A DNA stretch of 64,000 bases from an uncultured Muribaculum sp. (GTDB lineage: Bacteria; Bacteroidota; Bacteroidia; Bacteroidales; Muribaculaceae): assembly GCA_910589555.1 (NCBI GenBank), contig CAJUTE010000006.1, forward strand, positions 1-64,000, given 5' to 3'. Position numbers and translations under genes: made by a program. A model generated the notes under the pieces. It was given only the letters and a program-made list of their open reading frames with translations, ran no database searches and was not told the origin of the DNA. Below, piece by piece: positions 42,374 to 52,540 of the stretch (position 1 is its first letter; each line of letters opens with the position of its first letter).

Positions 42374-45049
42374 TTAAAATATTCGTTGCTGTCCGTTGAT
42401 TTCGTCACGCACCTCATCGTCCGAGCGGTCGGGCTCGACATTCTCGTCGGGGGTCGGTTCATCATCACCTTCAATCTCTTCGACATCAACTTCGGGCACC
42501 GGCTTAGGCTCGATCTCCACCACGCTCTCCATGGTGAAAGTAGTCAATCGTTTCCCCTTAGCCTTATAGCTCTTGACGCCGATAAACTCATCGACATCGA
42601 TCACAGCGCTTCCACGGAAGGCATCGGCACCTCCGAAGGTCACCTCAAGGCGGCATCCGGGAGCATCGCTGAGCAATATCAACGACGATTTCTCATTCTC
42701 GCCTATGAACCGGGCACGCTTGGTGGTGGGCTCAAATGCGAAACGCTTCACGTAGGGATAGCCCTGGTCGGCATCGTTAAGCACAGCCGTCCACACATGA
42801 CCGGGACGGAACTTCTCGATCCGGAGGATATTGTCCTCATAATGGTTACCGGCATCGAAGCTCGACATATAATATTCGCCCGATTTAAGAATCACCAGTA
42901 TCTGATCCTGTCCGTGGAACTCGCCAAGGTATTCACCGCGTTTGTCATAGTTCAGGCGCAGCACATCGGGGTCAAACCACACCTCTCTGCCGCCCAAGGT
43001 CGACGCGCCGCGCTCTTTGAGCGAGAAGCGGTGCACCTCGTTTTTGGTGACTATGTTGCCTTGCGCGCCCTTGCCTTTGATGGCAAGCTCGGCAAAATCA
43101 ACGTCAAACTGCATGGTTTTCAACCTCAGCTTTGGTTTAAGGGTGACTTTCACCACTTCAGCCTCGCCGTTGGAATTGGCTGAGAACCACATCACCTTGG
43201 ATCCGGGCAAGCCTTGGGTGAGGTCATACTCCTTGTCGCGGGTGACTCCGGTCACGGCAAAGCGCTTCATGAAGTAGATGCCCCCCTTGCCGTTCTGATA
43301 TATCACATTATAGATGGTGCGGTTGTCATTGCGCTTGAACAGATTAATGTAGAGCACGTTCTTGCCCACAAACATCTTGTCCTGCACCTTCACCACCTTA
43401 TATTTTCCATCCTTGTAGAAGATGATTATGTCGTCAAGATCCGAGCAGTTGCACACAAACTCATCCTTCTTCAGCGAAGTGCCTATGAAGCCCTCCTCAC
43501 GGTTTATGTAGAGGCGCTCGTTAGCCTCAGCCACCTTCGCCGCCTCGATATTGTCGAAGCTGCGCAGCACCGTGCGGCGCGGGTAGGCGGAGCCATATTT
43601 CTCTTGGAGCCCCTTGTACCATTCGATAGTGAAAAGCGTCAGGTGGGCGAGATGATCGTCGATCTTGGCTATGCGCTCCTTATAATTGGCGATAATGCGG
43701 TCGGCTTCCTCACTGTTGAACTTGAGGATGCGCTTCATCTTGATCTCCATGAGCTTCGCGAGGTCATCGCGTGTCACCTCGCGCCACAATCCCTTCTTGA
43801 ACGGTTCAAGACGGCGGTCGATGTGGTCAAGCACCTCATCCATCGACTCACCCTGCTCAAACTCCTTGTCTTTGTATATGCGCTCCTCGATGAAGATTCT
43901 TTCCAGCGACGCGAAGTGCAGCGACTCCTCGATTTCGCCACGCTGTATCTCAAGCTCGCGACGCAACAGGTCGCGGGTGAGATTGACACTGTGGCGCAGC
44001 ACGTCGCTCACGCCAAGGAATTGAGGTTTATTGTCGGAGATGACACAACAGTTGGGCGACACGCTGAGCTCGCAATCGGTGAACGCATAGAGCGCGTCGA
44101 TAGCCTTGTCCGACGATGTCCCCGGGAGCAGATGCACCAGTATCAACGCCGTCGACGAGGTCATGTCCTCCACCTTCCTCACCTTAATCTTACCCTTCTC
44201 GGCAGCCTTCTGTATCGAGTCGCTGAGCGATCCGGTATTCTTGCCAAAAGGAATCTCGGTGATGGCGAGAGTCTTGTTGTCGACTTTCTCAATCTTGGCG
44301 CGTATCTTCACCGCGCCGCCACGCTCGCCGTCATTGTATTTTGTTACATCCAGAAATCCGCCTGTGGGGAAATCGGGATACAGTTCAAACGGCTCATCCC
44401 TCAGATAAGCGATCGCCGCATCGATGATCTCATTGAAATTATGTGGAAGTATCTTCGATGAAAGTCCCACGGCGATACCCTCCACGCCCTGTGTGAGCAG
44501 CAACGGGAACTTCACCGGAAGAGTCACCGGTTCAGGCTTCCTGCCGTCGTAGGACATGGTCCACTCCGTGGTCTTGGGATTGAAGAGCACGTCAAGCGCG
44601 AAAGGCGACAATCGGGCTTCGATGTAACGTCCGGCAGCCGCCGAGGCTCCGGTCAGGATATTACCCCAGTTACCCTGCGTCTCCACGAGCAGTTCTTTCT
44701 GTCCGAGCTGCACGAGCGCGTCGTTGATCGACGCGTCGCCGTGGGGGTGATACTGCATGGTGTTTCCCACTATGTTTGCCACCTTGTTGAAACGCCCGTC
44801 GTCAAGCGTCTTCATCGAGTGAAGGATGCGGCGCTGCACCGGCTTAAGTCCGTCGCTTATGTGGGGCACTGCACGCTCAAGGATCACATAGGAGGCATAG
44901 TCCAGAAACCAATTGCGGTACATACCGCGCAATTGGTGGCGCACGACACTGTCACGCGAATCACCTCGCGAAGCGTCGTCGGTATTATTGGATTGAGGGG
45001 TTGCTGCGCCCTCTTCATTATCATCAGGAGTCAAAATGTCGTCGCTCAT
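42374..45049 (-). CDS. parC: DNA topoisomerase IV subunit A
   Basis: An 891-residue type IIA topoisomerase subunit. The start is the ATG at 45049 (MSDDILTPDDNEEG); the longer frame adds a Cys-rich stretch across the promoter. The N-terminal segment has SYVILERAVPHISDGLKPVQRRIL and YHPHGDASINDALV with the active-site Tyr in the RYIEARLSPFALDVLF region. A coiled-coil domain and six-blade C-terminal domain follow, and the end is acidic (Glu/Asp/Pro). ParC rather than GyrA is chosen because no clear GyrA box is seen. No parE lies beside it. Confidence 0.88.
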   Translation of the reverse strand: MSDDILTPDDNEEGAATPQSNNTDDASRGDSRDSVVRHQLRGMYRNWFLDYASYVILERAVPHISDGLKPVQRRILHSMKTLDDGRFNKVANIVGNTMQYHPHGDASINDALVQLGQKELLVETQGNWGNILTGASAAAGRYIEARLSPFALDVLFNPKTTEWTMSYDGRKPEPVTLPVKFPLLLTQGVEGIAVGLSSKILPHNFNEIIDAAIAYLRDEPFELYPDFPTGGFLDVTKYNDGERGGAVKIRAKIEKVDNKTLAITEIPFGKNTGSLSDSIQKAAEKGKIKVRKVEDMTSSTALILVHLLPGTSSDKAIDALYAFTDCELSVSPNCCVISDNKPQFLGVSDVLRHSVNLTRDLLRRELEIQRGEIEESLHFASLERIFIEERIYKDKEFEQGESMDEVLDHIDRRLEPFKKGLWREVTRDDLAKLMEIKMKRILKFNSEEADRIIANYKERIAKIDDHLAHLTLFTIEWYKGLQEKYGSAYPRRTVLRSFDNIEAAKVAEANERLYINREEGFIGTSLKKDEFVCNCSDLDDIIIFYKDGKYKVVKVQDKMFVGKNVLYINLFKRNDNRTIYNVIYQNGKGGIYFMKRFAVTGVTRDKEYDLTQGLPGSKVMWFSANSNGEAEVVKVTLKPKLRLKTMQFDVDFAELAIKGKGAQGNIVTKNEVHRFSLKERGASTLGGREVWFDPDVLRLNYDKRGEYLGEFHGQDQILVILKSGEYYMSSFDAGNHYEDNILRIEKFRPGHVWTAVLNDADQGYPYVKRFAFEPTTKRARFIGENEKSSLILLSDAPGCRLEVTFGGADAFRGSAVIDVDEFIGVKSYKAKGKRLTTFTMESVVEIEPKPVPEVDVEEIEGDDEPTPDENVEPDRSDDEVRDEINGQQRIF

Positions 45050-45092
45050 TGCAAGAGTTGTGGAATTAAAGCACGCAAAACACGCACATTTA

Positions 45093-45100
45093 CAAAGATA
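45093..45100 (-). promoter_or_regulatory. -7 element of the parC operon
   Basis: The minus strand reads TATCTTTG about 45 bases before the parC ATG. The -33 box is only TTTT. Confidence 0.55.
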
Positions 45101-45117
45101 ACATTTTTTTTCCAAAA

Positions 45118-45159
45118 CAGAAAAAAGTCCTTAAAGCCGTTGCCGGCTTTAAGGACTTT
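45118..45159 (-). terminator. Terminator of the SusC/SusD operon with nonamer repeat
   Basis: A perfect 16-bp stem (45124-45139 with 45144-45159), loop TTGC, followed on the minus strand by a T-run. The right arm continues as TTAAGGACT, TTAAAAACT, TTATGCACC in 9-base steps. Confidence 0.88.
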
Positions 45160-45183
45160 AAAAACTTTATGCACCTTCTCCTA

Positions 45184-47229
45184 TTACTGAGCGCCGGTTG
45201 CGTAGCCGGGAAGCTGGGTAAGGTTCGGGTTGGTGACCATCGGGTCGCTTGCGTTCAAGTTGGCAAACGGCAGCAACTCCGAGCGGTTTTCTACGAATCC
45301 GCTGTACAAGCCTGTAACCCATCCGGGCATCGAGCCGCCGCGACCCTTGTTGATAGTAGCGGTCTTCATGGCGTTACCGATACAGAGGTCATTGGAGGTG
45401 TAGCCCACCATAGCCATTGACTTCTTGTTGTAGTCTGACTGGAATCCGAGATACATATCGATAGGATACCACTTGTCGCCTGAACCTACGTTCTTGCCGT
45501 GAGCGCGAGCGATAGCGGCAGTCTTTTCAAGATATGCGTCATAGCCCGATGCGGTCGGAGCGCTCTTGATCTGAGCGATTTCGGCAGCGTCAGCCACGGG
45601 ATCGAGGTCGATATAGTCGATGGCGAGGATGTCATAGCCCCACTTGTTCTCATCCTTGGTGTACTTGTAAAGACGGTACTGAGGAAGGTTGGCATACTTG
45701 CCTGCACGGTTCACCATATCGATAGAGCCCTGCTTGTCGGCAGCGAGCACCTTGGCAAGACGGTTGATGCGGATAAGGTCGGTCTTAAGCAGCATTTCGC
45801 CTGAAAGCTCCCACATACGCTCCTGAGCCAGGTCGTCGATGAAACCTTCAAGATCGGAAGCGATAGGAAGATGGTCGACACCGGCACGGCTGCGCACCTC
45901 CTTAAGGGCGCTTATGGCAGCAGCTGAAGGACCGTTGTGGAGATAAGCCTCAGCCTCGGCATAGTTCAACAGCACCTCGGCATAGCGGATCACGGGAAGG
46001 TTCACGTTACGCTTTGAAGTGCTTGACACCTCGTAGGCGGTACACCATGGAATTCTGAACTTACCGCCGGGAACCAAAGTATAGGTGACACCGATATTGG
46101 TCTGAGTGCCCTCCTTGTCGTTCACGTTGCCATAGAAGCAACCGAAGTTGGCGCAAGTCACATCACGACGGGTGTCCTTCGGGTCAAATGACAGATAGTA
46201 AACAGGGCTCATTGACTGAAGAGCGCGGTAACGTCCATACTCTCCTCCTTCCGAACCTACGTTAAGATATTTCGGGAAGTCGGCATTAGTGATTTCACCA
46301 TACTCAGCGATTGAGAACAGCATCTCATAGTCGCTCACTCCGAAATTACGCTGGCAGAAGTTGTAGAACAGGTCGTGGAAACCGCTGGCACCCTTGATAA
46401 GACCGTTCTCGCCCTGAGTGATAAGCTCCTTGCAAGCATCAGATGCGATCTGGTAAAGCTCGGTCACACGAGCGGCATCATCGCGGCGGCGCACCGACAT
46501 GGTGGCTACGTCATTTGTCTCGAGATTCCAGCGCAGTGAATATCCGGCAGCATAGCAAGCTACACGACCGAGCACTGCAAGAGCGGCATTCTTGGTGAGA
46601 CGCTCGGCGCTGGTATAGCCGAGTTCGCTCTTCCAGGGGATATCGTGGGCTGCCTCCTGAAGATCCTCTACGATGTGGTCATAGATGATGTCGCGCGACA
46701 CTCGCTTCGGGAAAAGCACGTCGGCATCGGTAGGATCCTTCACCACCATCGGCTCCCATGACGCGGGAACGTCGCCATACATTCTGATGAGGGTCAGATA
46801 GGCAAGCGCGCGGATCACCTTAGCCTCGCCGATAAGACGCTTCACGTCATCACTCTGGGCACGTTGTCCGAGACGGTAGATCGCGAGGTTACATGATTCG
46901 ATAACCTTGTTGGACTGAGTGTAGGAGGTCGACAAGGTCATGTCAGGAGCATAACCGTAGTTGGCGATGTTATACTTACTACCGGCGAGACCGCCATCCT
47001 CACAGGAATAGACGGTGCCGTCGCCGGCGAGGAATTGATACCACTGCTCCTTATGGATAAGGTCGCGGTAGCAGCCGCGCACGAAAGCCTCGGCAAGACG
47101 GTCGTCGGCAAACACCGATTCTTCGTCAGTCTCGGTAAAGTTGGGCATATCGAGATAATCCTCACATGATGTCATTGCCCCGAGAAGGACAAGACCGCCC
47201 AATATGTTAGCTAAATATTTTGTTTTCAT
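45184..47229 (-). CDS. SusD/RagB-family glycan-binding lipoprotein
   Basis: A 681-residue surface lipoprotein that caps the partner SusC transporter and binds the oligosaccharide. The start is the ATG at 47229; an upstream TTG would add three residues. The lipobox is AMTSC (Cys22), followed by EDYLDMPN. The SusD helices with TPR-like repeats show in ESCNLAIYRLGQRAQ, RALAYLTLIRMYGDVP and PVIRYAEVLLNYAEAEAY. It follows susC by 15 bases and precedes a strong terminator. The ligand is not deducible; the locus lacks an adjacent regulator and classical CAZymes. Confidence 0.93.
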   Translation of the reverse strand: MKTKYLANILGGLVLLGAMTSCEDYLDMPNFTETDEESVFADDRLAEAFVRGCYRDLIHKEQWYQFLAGDGTVYSCEDGGLAGSKYNIANYGYAPDMTLSTSYTQSNKVIESCNLAIYRLGQRAQSDDVKRLIGEAKVIRALAYLTLIRMYGDVPASWEPMVVKDPTDADVLFPKRVSRDIIYDHIVEDLQEAAHDIPWKSELGYTSAERLTKNAALAVLGRVACYAAGYSLRWNLETNDVATMSVRRRDDAARVTELYQIASDACKELITQGENGLIKGASGFHDLFYNFCQRNFGVSDYEMLFSIAEYGEITNADFPKYLNVGSEGGEYGRYRALQSMSPVYYLSFDPKDTRRDVTCANFGCFYGNVNDKEGTQTNIGVTYTLVPGGKFRIPWCTAYEVSSTSKRNVNLPVIRYAEVLLNYAEAEAYLHNGPSAAAISALKEVRSRAGVDHLPIASDLEGFIDDLAQERMWELSGEMLLKTDLIRINRLAKVLAADKQGSIDMVNRAGKYANLPQYRLYKYTKDENKWGYDILAIDYIDLDPVADAAEIAQIKSAPTASGYDAYLEKTAAIARAHGKNVGSGDKWYPIDMYLGFQSDYNKKSMAMVGYTSNDLCIGNAMKTATINKGRGGSMPGWVTGLYSGFVENRSELLPFANLNASDPMVTNPNLTQLPGYATGAQ

Positions 47230-47244
47230 TTTTGTCAATGAGCA

Positions 47245-50200
47245 TTAGAATGAAAGATTAACTCCGATCACATAGCTGCGGTTACGCGGATAGGGGTTAG
47301 CGTCATAACCCGGCTTAACGGCAGGTGTGGTGCTGTCGGCTGAGTTCACTTCGGGGTCATAGCCTGAGTAGTTGGTCCACACGGCGAGGTTGTTGCCGGT
47401 GAAGTAAACGCGAAGACGGCTGATGTGAGCCTTCTTGGTAAGGCGTTCGGGAAGGGTGTAACCCAAAGTGACGGTAGCGAGACGCAGATAAGAACCATCC
47501 TCCACGAAGTAGCTTGACGGATAAGTGATGCGGTCGGAATTGTTGCCCGACACGTTCCACACACGTGCATTCTCATCGGGGTTAAGCTCGCGGAGCTTGT
47601 GGGCATCCATAGTCACAAGACCGGTTGCCGGGTCGATGGTGCGGTAGTAGTTAAGACCGAACTCTTTGGTCACGTTGGAGAACTGTGAGTAAGGGCTGAT
47701 AGCCTGCTTGCTCGCATTGTAGATGTCCTGACCTACCGAGAACTTCAAGAACACGTTAAGGTCAAATCCTTTATAGGTGAACGTGTTGTTGAAACCTCCG
47801 TAGAACTTGGGAGCGCCGTTACCGATCTTCTGATACTGACCGATCTGGAAATATTCAGTTCCTTCCTCGTCAACTGAAGAACCGGCAAACTTGATGTCGC
47901 CCGGCTTCACGTTGATGATTTCGCCGGTTGACTTACGCTGGTAAACCACTCCGTCGTTAAGCAAGAGGTTGCCCGAAGCGTCGGTGATGAAGTTGCCGTC
48001 AGAATCCTGCTGGAAGTCATCAGTGGTGTAGAGACCCAAATACTTGTAACCCCACATATCACCGAGAGGCTGACCTACCGATGCATAGTAGCGCACATTA
48101 CCGTTCACGCCGCTACCTGCGGTGAAGGTCTTGTTTTCAACACCGTTTTCAAGAGAGATAACCTTGTTGCGGTTGAATGAAAGGTTGAGAGCAGAAGTCC
48201 ACTGGAAATCGCGGTTAACGATGTTGACAGTGTTGAGGGCGAATTCCCATCCACGGTTACGCATCTTACCCATGTTCTGGAACTGGGTCTTGTAGCCGGT
48301 AGATGAAGGGATCTCACACTCCATGAGAAGGTCGTTGACCTGGTTGTTATACCAGTCGACAGTGAAGTTGACACGACCGTTGATCAACGACATGTCAAGA
48401 CCGATGTTGGTGGCGTGAAGAGTCTCCCACTTCAGGTCGGGGTTACCGAGACGGGTTGAGGGGACGTAAGCCATGTTCTTGTCATCGCTGTCGAAAGGAT
48501 AAGTTGTCTGAGTGATGGCGGTGGTGTAAAGATAGCTGTCGATGTTACAGTTACCGGTCACACCGTAACCCACGCGGAGTTTCAAGTTGTCAAATACTGA
48601 TGCAAGCGGGCTTGCAAGGAAGAACTGCTCCTGAGAGATACGCCATGCTGCGGCTGCCGAGGGGAACACACCCCAACGATGTCCGCGGGCAAACTTGGAT
48701 GAACCGTCGGTACGGATAGTGGCGGTCAACAAGTAGCGGTCGTCATAGTTATAGTTGGCACGACCGAACACTGACACGATACCTGAGTGAGAGTGTGAAG
48801 TCTTCTTCGAAGTAACGGTAGTGTTGGAAATATCGTCAAGACCGAAGTTGGGGTTGGGGAACTGAGCAAGCTCAACTTTCATACCCTCGCTCTCGGCGTG
48901 AGTCACTTCCTGACCGGCAAGAAGGTCAAGGCGGTGAACCTTGTTGAATGTGTGGCTCCAACGAAGGGTGTTGGTGATTTGCCAGTTGGTATTCTGCTTG
49001 TATTCGATAGAACCCTCCATACCCGAAGCATTGCCTACGAGATAGTTGTAGGAGTTTTCATCGGCAAATTTGGTTGACTTTTCATCGGAGTACTTGTAGC
49101 TTCCGGCAGTACGCCACACAAGTCCGTAAGGAAGATCGATTTCAATACCGCCGTTCACTGAGTAAAGGTTCTGAACCTTGCGTGTCACTACTGCGGCATT
49201 CTCAATCAACTGGTTGGTAGCGCCATAGTTGGTGTTAAGACCGTTAAGGATAAGACGGGTCTGAGTGTTGATAAGCTCGTCTTCGGTGAAGTAAGTACCA
49301 CCCATGATAGGCGACTGGAGCACCGAAGTCATGCCTGAGTAAGAACCGCCACCGTGAGTGTCGGTGTTGGTGTAAAGGGCGTTCATGTCGAAACGGATAC
49401 CCTTCCACAGCTCGGTATTGATGCGGGTGCGGATAGAGTTGTTCTTATAGTCGTGGTTCTTGATGGCTCCATCCTGACCGTTGAAGTTGTAGCTCACAAG
49501 GATCTGCGACTTATCGGTACCGGTAGCGATGCTCACGTTGTGGCTCTGAGTGAAAGCCGAGCCTGAGAACACCTCATCCTGCCAGTCGATCACGCGACGT
49601 CCGGCGTAACGCTCAGCGATGCGGCTGTAAGCGCCTGAGTTGAATGCGGGGTCGTCAAATCCCATATCGTTGTCGAAGATGCGGGCATAGTTTGATGAGT
49701 TGCCGGTGAACATACCGTAGTCATACTGGTAAGTGGCATAGTCAACAGCGTTGTCAAGCATCTTCATCTTCTTGCTCATGTGGTCAAATGACACAAAAGC
49801 GTTGTAGTCCACCTTGGTCTTACCCTTCTGGGCGCTCTTGGTGGTGATAAGAATGATACCGTTAGAACCACGAGCACCATAGATGGCGGTGGCTGAGGCA
49901 TCCTTAAGCACGTCGATGGTCTCGATGTCGTTCACGCTGATGTTTGAAAGAGCGTCGCTCATCTCGAAACCGTCCACGATGTAGAGCGGAGCTGATGACT
50001 GGGTGATTGACATACCGCCACGCACAGTGATCTGCGAAGATGCGCCAGGAGCACCACCGGCGGTGGTGATGTTCACACCCGCAGCCTTACCCTGGAGAGC
50101 CTGAGCAGCTGTAGTAGCCGGAACATTCACAAGTTCCTTTGCGCCTACCGATGATGCAGCACCGGTCAAGTCGCTGCGCTTTACGGTAGCGTAACCGATA

Positions 50201-50565
50201 GCGACAACCTCATCGAGCACGTTGCTGTCCTCCTGAAGTTTCACTTCAAATTTGCTCTGCCCCGCAACAGAAAGCTCGGTCGGCTTGTAGCCGATATAGC
50301 TGATGCGGATTTTTGCATTGTCTGCCACATTGGGGATTGTGAAATTACCGTCAATGTCAGTTGCCACTCCGGTAGAGGTGCCAACGACAGTAACACTGGC
50401 GCCGATGATCGGCTCCCCATCCGGATCAAAGACCGTTCCTGAAACAGTCTTTGTTTGGGCTGCCGCCGTAAAGGCAAGCATGAGACACAAGGCGATCAGC
50501 GAGATGCGGCGTGAAATAGCGCTGCTCACGGCTGTCACTTTGTGCTTAAGGTTACAGTCCTTCAT
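47245..50565 (-). CDS. SusC/RagA-family TonB-linked outer-membrane transporter
   Basis: A 1106-residue TonB-dependent receptor. After a signal peptide (ending AFTAAAQ) come a carboxypeptidase-regulatory-like domain (KTVSGTVFDPDGEPIIGASV, residues about 37-115), the plug with DEVVAIGYATVKRSDLTGA and LYIVDGFEM, and a 22-strand barrel to a terminal Phe (VIGVNLSF). It pairs with SusD to import oligosaccharides or peptides. The preceding LamG gene is separated by a terminator, so transcription of the two may differ. Confidence 0.94.
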   Translation of the reverse strand: MKDCNLKHKVTAVSSAISRRISLIALCLMLAFTAAAQTKTVSGTVFDPDGEPIIGASVTVVGTSTGVATDIDGNFTIPNVADNAKIRISYIGYKPTELSVAGQSKFEVKLQEDSNVLDEVVAIGYATVKRSDLTGAASSVGAKELVNVPATTAAQALQGKAAGVNITTAGGAPGASSQITVRGGMSITQSSAPLYIVDGFEMSDALSNISVNDIETIDVLKDASATAIYGARGSNGIILITTKSAQKGKTKVDYNAFVSFDHMSKKMKMLDNAVDYATYQYDYGMFTGNSSNYARIFDNDMGFDDPAFNSGAYSRIAERYAGRRVIDWQDEVFSGSAFTQSHNVSIATGTDKSQILVSYNFNGQDGAIKNHDYKNNSIRTRINTELWKGIRFDMNALYTNTDTHGGGSYSGMTSVLQSPIMGGTYFTEDELINTQTRLILNGLNTNYGATNQLIENAAVVTRKVQNLYSVNGGIEIDLPYGLVWRTAGSYKYSDEKSTKFADENSYNYLVGNASGMEGSIEYKQNTNWQITNTLRWSHTFNKVHRLDLLAGQEVTHAESEGMKVELAQFPNPNFGLDDISNTTVTSKKTSHSHSGIVSVFGRANYNYDDRYLLTATIRTDGSSKFARGHRWGVFPSAAAAWRISQEQFFLASPLASVFDNLKLRVGYGVTGNCNIDSYLYTTAITQTTYPFDSDDKNMAYVPSTRLGNPDLKWETLHATNIGLDMSLINGRVNFTVDWYNNQVNDLLMECEIPSSTGYKTQFQNMGKMRNRGWEFALNTVNIVNRDFQWTSALNLSFNRNKVISLENGVENKTFTAGSGVNGNVRYYASVGQPLGDMWGYKYLGLYTTDDFQQDSDGNFITDASGNLLLNDGVVYQRKSTGEIINVKPGDIKFAGSSVDEEGTEYFQIGQYQKIGNGAPKFYGGFNNTFTYKGFDLNVFLKFSVGQDIYNASKQAISPYSQFSNVTKEFGLNYYRTIDPATGLVTMDAHKLRELNPDENARVWNVSGNNSDRITYPSSYFVEDGSYLRLATVTLGYTLPERLTKKAHISRLRVYFTGNNLAVWTNYSGYDPEVNSADSTTPAVKPGYDANPYPRNRSYVIGVNLSF

Positions 50566-50602
50566 GTTGTTAAGTTTGTGATTATGGATTTGGTTTTATT
50601 TA

Positions 50603-50645
50603 GGAAAAAAAAGTACACGCCTCATCGGCAGTGTACTTTTTTTCA
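50603..50645 (-). terminator. Terminator between LamG and susC
   Basis: AAGTACACGCC and GGCAGTGTACTT arms (one mismatch) around loop TCATC, flanked by A- and T-runs on both sides. It would end the LamG mRNA before susC. Confidence 0.85.
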
Positions 50646-50670
50646 GTTTTCTGATTATCAGAATCTGTGA

Positions 50671-51708
50671 TTAGCGGTTGATGAATTTCTTTCCGTTTTT
50701 GATTACGATGCCCTTGTAGTTTTCATCTACCTGTACACCCTGAAGGTTGTACATAGGAGCGTTTTCATCTTCTGCGGGAGCAACAGTGACATCCTCAATA
50801 CCGCTTGTTTCGTAGAAGTTGGGGAATACTTCGTTGTACCATCCGCGGATCTGGTCGGTAGTAGCAGCACCCTCGTAAACAACGATTGAATAGATTGAAC
50901 CAACAAGCTGCTTGGTACCTGCATCCTTCACATTGTGACCGATTGAAAGATTTCCTACATAGTTAAGTTCAGCAGTGGGCAAGCCGGCTTTAGTCTGCTG
51001 AGAGTTCTTTCCATCATAAGGAACGCGGATATCTTTAAATGCGTTAAGACCGTCATCCCATGATGCATTCTTCATCTCCTGAGAGAGAGCGTACTTGTCA
51101 ACAGACTCATCATCGCTTACAACACCATCGATGTTCACGCACCAGTTAGCGGTTTCGGTATTGCTCTTTATGCCGACCATCATGTGCCAGTTACCATCGT
51201 TCACATAGTGCTTGTTGCCCTCTTCAGTATCCTTAATAGAACAAGCAGCCTGACATTTTCCGGCATTACCGCTGGCAAAACGACCGAAGAAAGTCAAAGT
51301 TCCTGCCGGTGGGTTTCCGCCTTGGAGTTCGCACTGGAAGAACTTGTTTCCGTCAGTTTGTCCTACCTGAATAAAGCAACCTTCCTTAGCTGTTTCGGGA
51401 GTGGTTCCGTCAAATTTAAACCAGGTAACAACTGTCCATTCCTTAGTACCGAGCTGAGTGCCGGGAACTTTTGCACAGTCATCGAGGTTATACCAAGTGC
51501 TTCCATCGAAATGGATAGCCTTTGAGCCTGCTACAGGACCGTCAACGATGGTGGGAGTACCTTGAGCAAGAGGAATTGCAACGCCAGAAACAGCATCCTT
51601 CATGTTCACGTCGTCCATCTTGAACTCCATAAGTTTAGTTCCGGTTACTTGTGCCATCATGCTTGCTGATGCAGCGACAGCGAGAGAAGCGAGTAAAAAT
51701 TTCTTCAT
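50671..51708 (-). CDS. LamG-like secreted protein with C-terminal sorting-like motif
   Basis: A 345-residue secreted protein (signal MKKFLLASLAVAASASMMAQ). Residues about 35-290 have the concanavalin/LamG beta-sandwich pattern (IHFDGSTWYNLDDC, WTVVTWFKFDGTT, NLSIGHNVKDAGT, GSIYSIVVYEGAATTDQIRG). The last 40 residues (PMYNLQGVQVDENYKGIVIK) are a short Gly-containing C-terminal domain seen on many secreted Prevotella- and Muribaculaceae-type proteins and resemble type IX sorting signals. It is 105 bases upstream of susC and separated by a terminator. It may bind the glycan handled by SusC/SusD; this is inference. Confidence 0.8.
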   Translation of the reverse strand: MKKFLLASLAVAASASMMAQVTGTKLMEFKMDDVNMKDAVSGVAIPLAQGTPTIVDGPVAGSKAIHFDGSTWYNLDDCAKVPGTQLGTKEWTVVTWFKFDGTTPETAKEGCFIQVGQTDGNKFFQCELQGGNPPAGTLTFFGRFASGNAGKCQAACSIKDTEEGNKHYVNDGNWHMMVGIKSNTETANWCVNIDGVVSDDESVDKYALSQEMKNASWDDGLNAFKDIRVPYDGKNSQQTKAGLPTAELNYVGNLSIGHNVKDAGTKQLVGSIYSIVVYEGAATTDQIRGWYNEVFPNFYETSGIEDVTVAPAEDENAPMYNLQGVQVDENYKGIVIKNGKKFINR

Positions 51709-51790
51709 TTTAGGTTATTTAAAGGTTAAAAGATTGTCAAGTAAAACGTGCAGCCGACACTGACGACACACAGTCATGGTATCAGCGGGA

Positions 51791-51822
51791 CAAATGTACG
51801 AAAAAAACTACCCTCCCCCAAT
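51791..51822 (-). promoter_or_regulatory. Promoter of the LamG gene
   Basis: On the minus strand: ATTG (51822-51819), 20 bp, TACATTTG (51798-51791), with an 80-base leader to the ATG. Confidence 0.55.
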
Positions 51823-51869
51823 TTATTAACCAACCTTAACACCATTTAACCAAATGAATTCCACAACCC

Positions 51870-51925
51870 TTAACGACCCTTAAAGTCCATTAAAGTCACT
51901 AAAATCGTTAAAGACTTTAAAAGCT
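51870..51925. repeat. TTAANGACY-type tandem array upstream of the four-helix-bundle gene
   Basis: About six imperfect 9-10-base units: TTAACGACCC, TTAAAGTCCA, TTAAAGTCAC, TAAAATCG, TTAAAGACT, TTAAAAGCT. The array ends next to the promoter of the four-helix-bundle gene. Confidence 0.7.
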
Positions 51926-51934
51926 ATTGTATTT

Positions 51935-51965
51935 TTTGATAATACACCGTTATTTACTATCTTTG
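51935..51965 (+). promoter_or_regulatory. Promoter of the four-helix-bundle gene
   Basis: TTTG (51935-51938), 19 bp, TATCTTTG (51958-51965), an exact consensus 26 bases before the ATG at 51992. Confidence 0.7.
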
Positions 51966-51991
51966 AGAATATTAACCAATCAAGCAATCCT

Positions 51992-52537
51992 ATGGAGCAT
52001 CTTATCCCGAGGCGAGGGAATTATAAGAACCTTATAAGCTATCAAAAAGCTGACGCCATTTATCAGATCACATATTATTTTTGTTGCCGTTATCTAATAA
52101 AGGGTGATCGCACAATAGATCAGATGATTCAAGCAGCAAGGAGTGGCAAGCAAAACATTATAGAAGGTTGCGCAGCCTCGACTACATCTTCAAAAACGGA
52201 GATAAAGCTGGTCAATGTGGCTAAAGCAAGCCTGAAAGAACTATTGGAAGACTATGAGGATTTTTTGAAGACACGAGGTTTCCGGCAGTGGGAGCGTGGG
52301 AGCCGTGAACATGACGCTATGCGCAGACTTGGAAAGGAACATAATGATGCAGAATTTTTCATGAAATTAATACAAGTGCGCCCACCCGAGACAATAGCCA
52401 ATATGGCGATCATCCTTTTAAATCAAGCCGATTATTTGCTTTTCAAACAATTGGAACGGCTTGAGGATGATTTTATGCGCGAGGGCGGCTTTTCAGAGCG
52501 GATGACGCGTATGCGGAAACAGCAGCGAGGGTTTTAA
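51992..52537 (+). CDS. Four-helix-bundle (23S rRNA intervening-sequence/Avd-like) protein
   Basis: A 181-residue helical protein of the four-helix-bundle suffix type, related to the S23/23S-rRNA-intervening-sequence proteins and to Avd of diversity-generating retroelements. Diagnostic segments are LISYQKADAIYQITYYFCCRYL, GDRTIDQMIQAARSGKQNIIEGCAASTTSS and LVNVAKASLKELLEDYEDFL, plus a C-terminal basic helix (RMTRMRKQQRGF). The family is thought to bind RNA or DNA through a basic bundle surface. The gene is flanked on both sides by TTAANGACY repeats and has its own promoter. No reverse transcriptase is nearby. Family is firm; role unknown. Confidence 0.85.
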   Translation: MEHLIPRRGNYKNLISYQKADAIYQITYYFCCRYLIKGDRTIDQMIQAARSGKQNIIEGCAASTTSSKTEIKLVNVAKASLKELLEDYEDFLKTRGFRQWERGSREHDAMRRLGKEHNDAEFFMKLIQVRPPETIANMAIILLNQADYLLFKQLERLEDDFMREGGFSERMTRMRKQQRGF

Positions 52538-52540
52538 CGA

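Noticed and set aside
43214..44461. 415-residue open frame opposite parC
   Set aside because: It mirrors the conserved parC coding strand, has no family features and lacks a promoter; a shadow frame.
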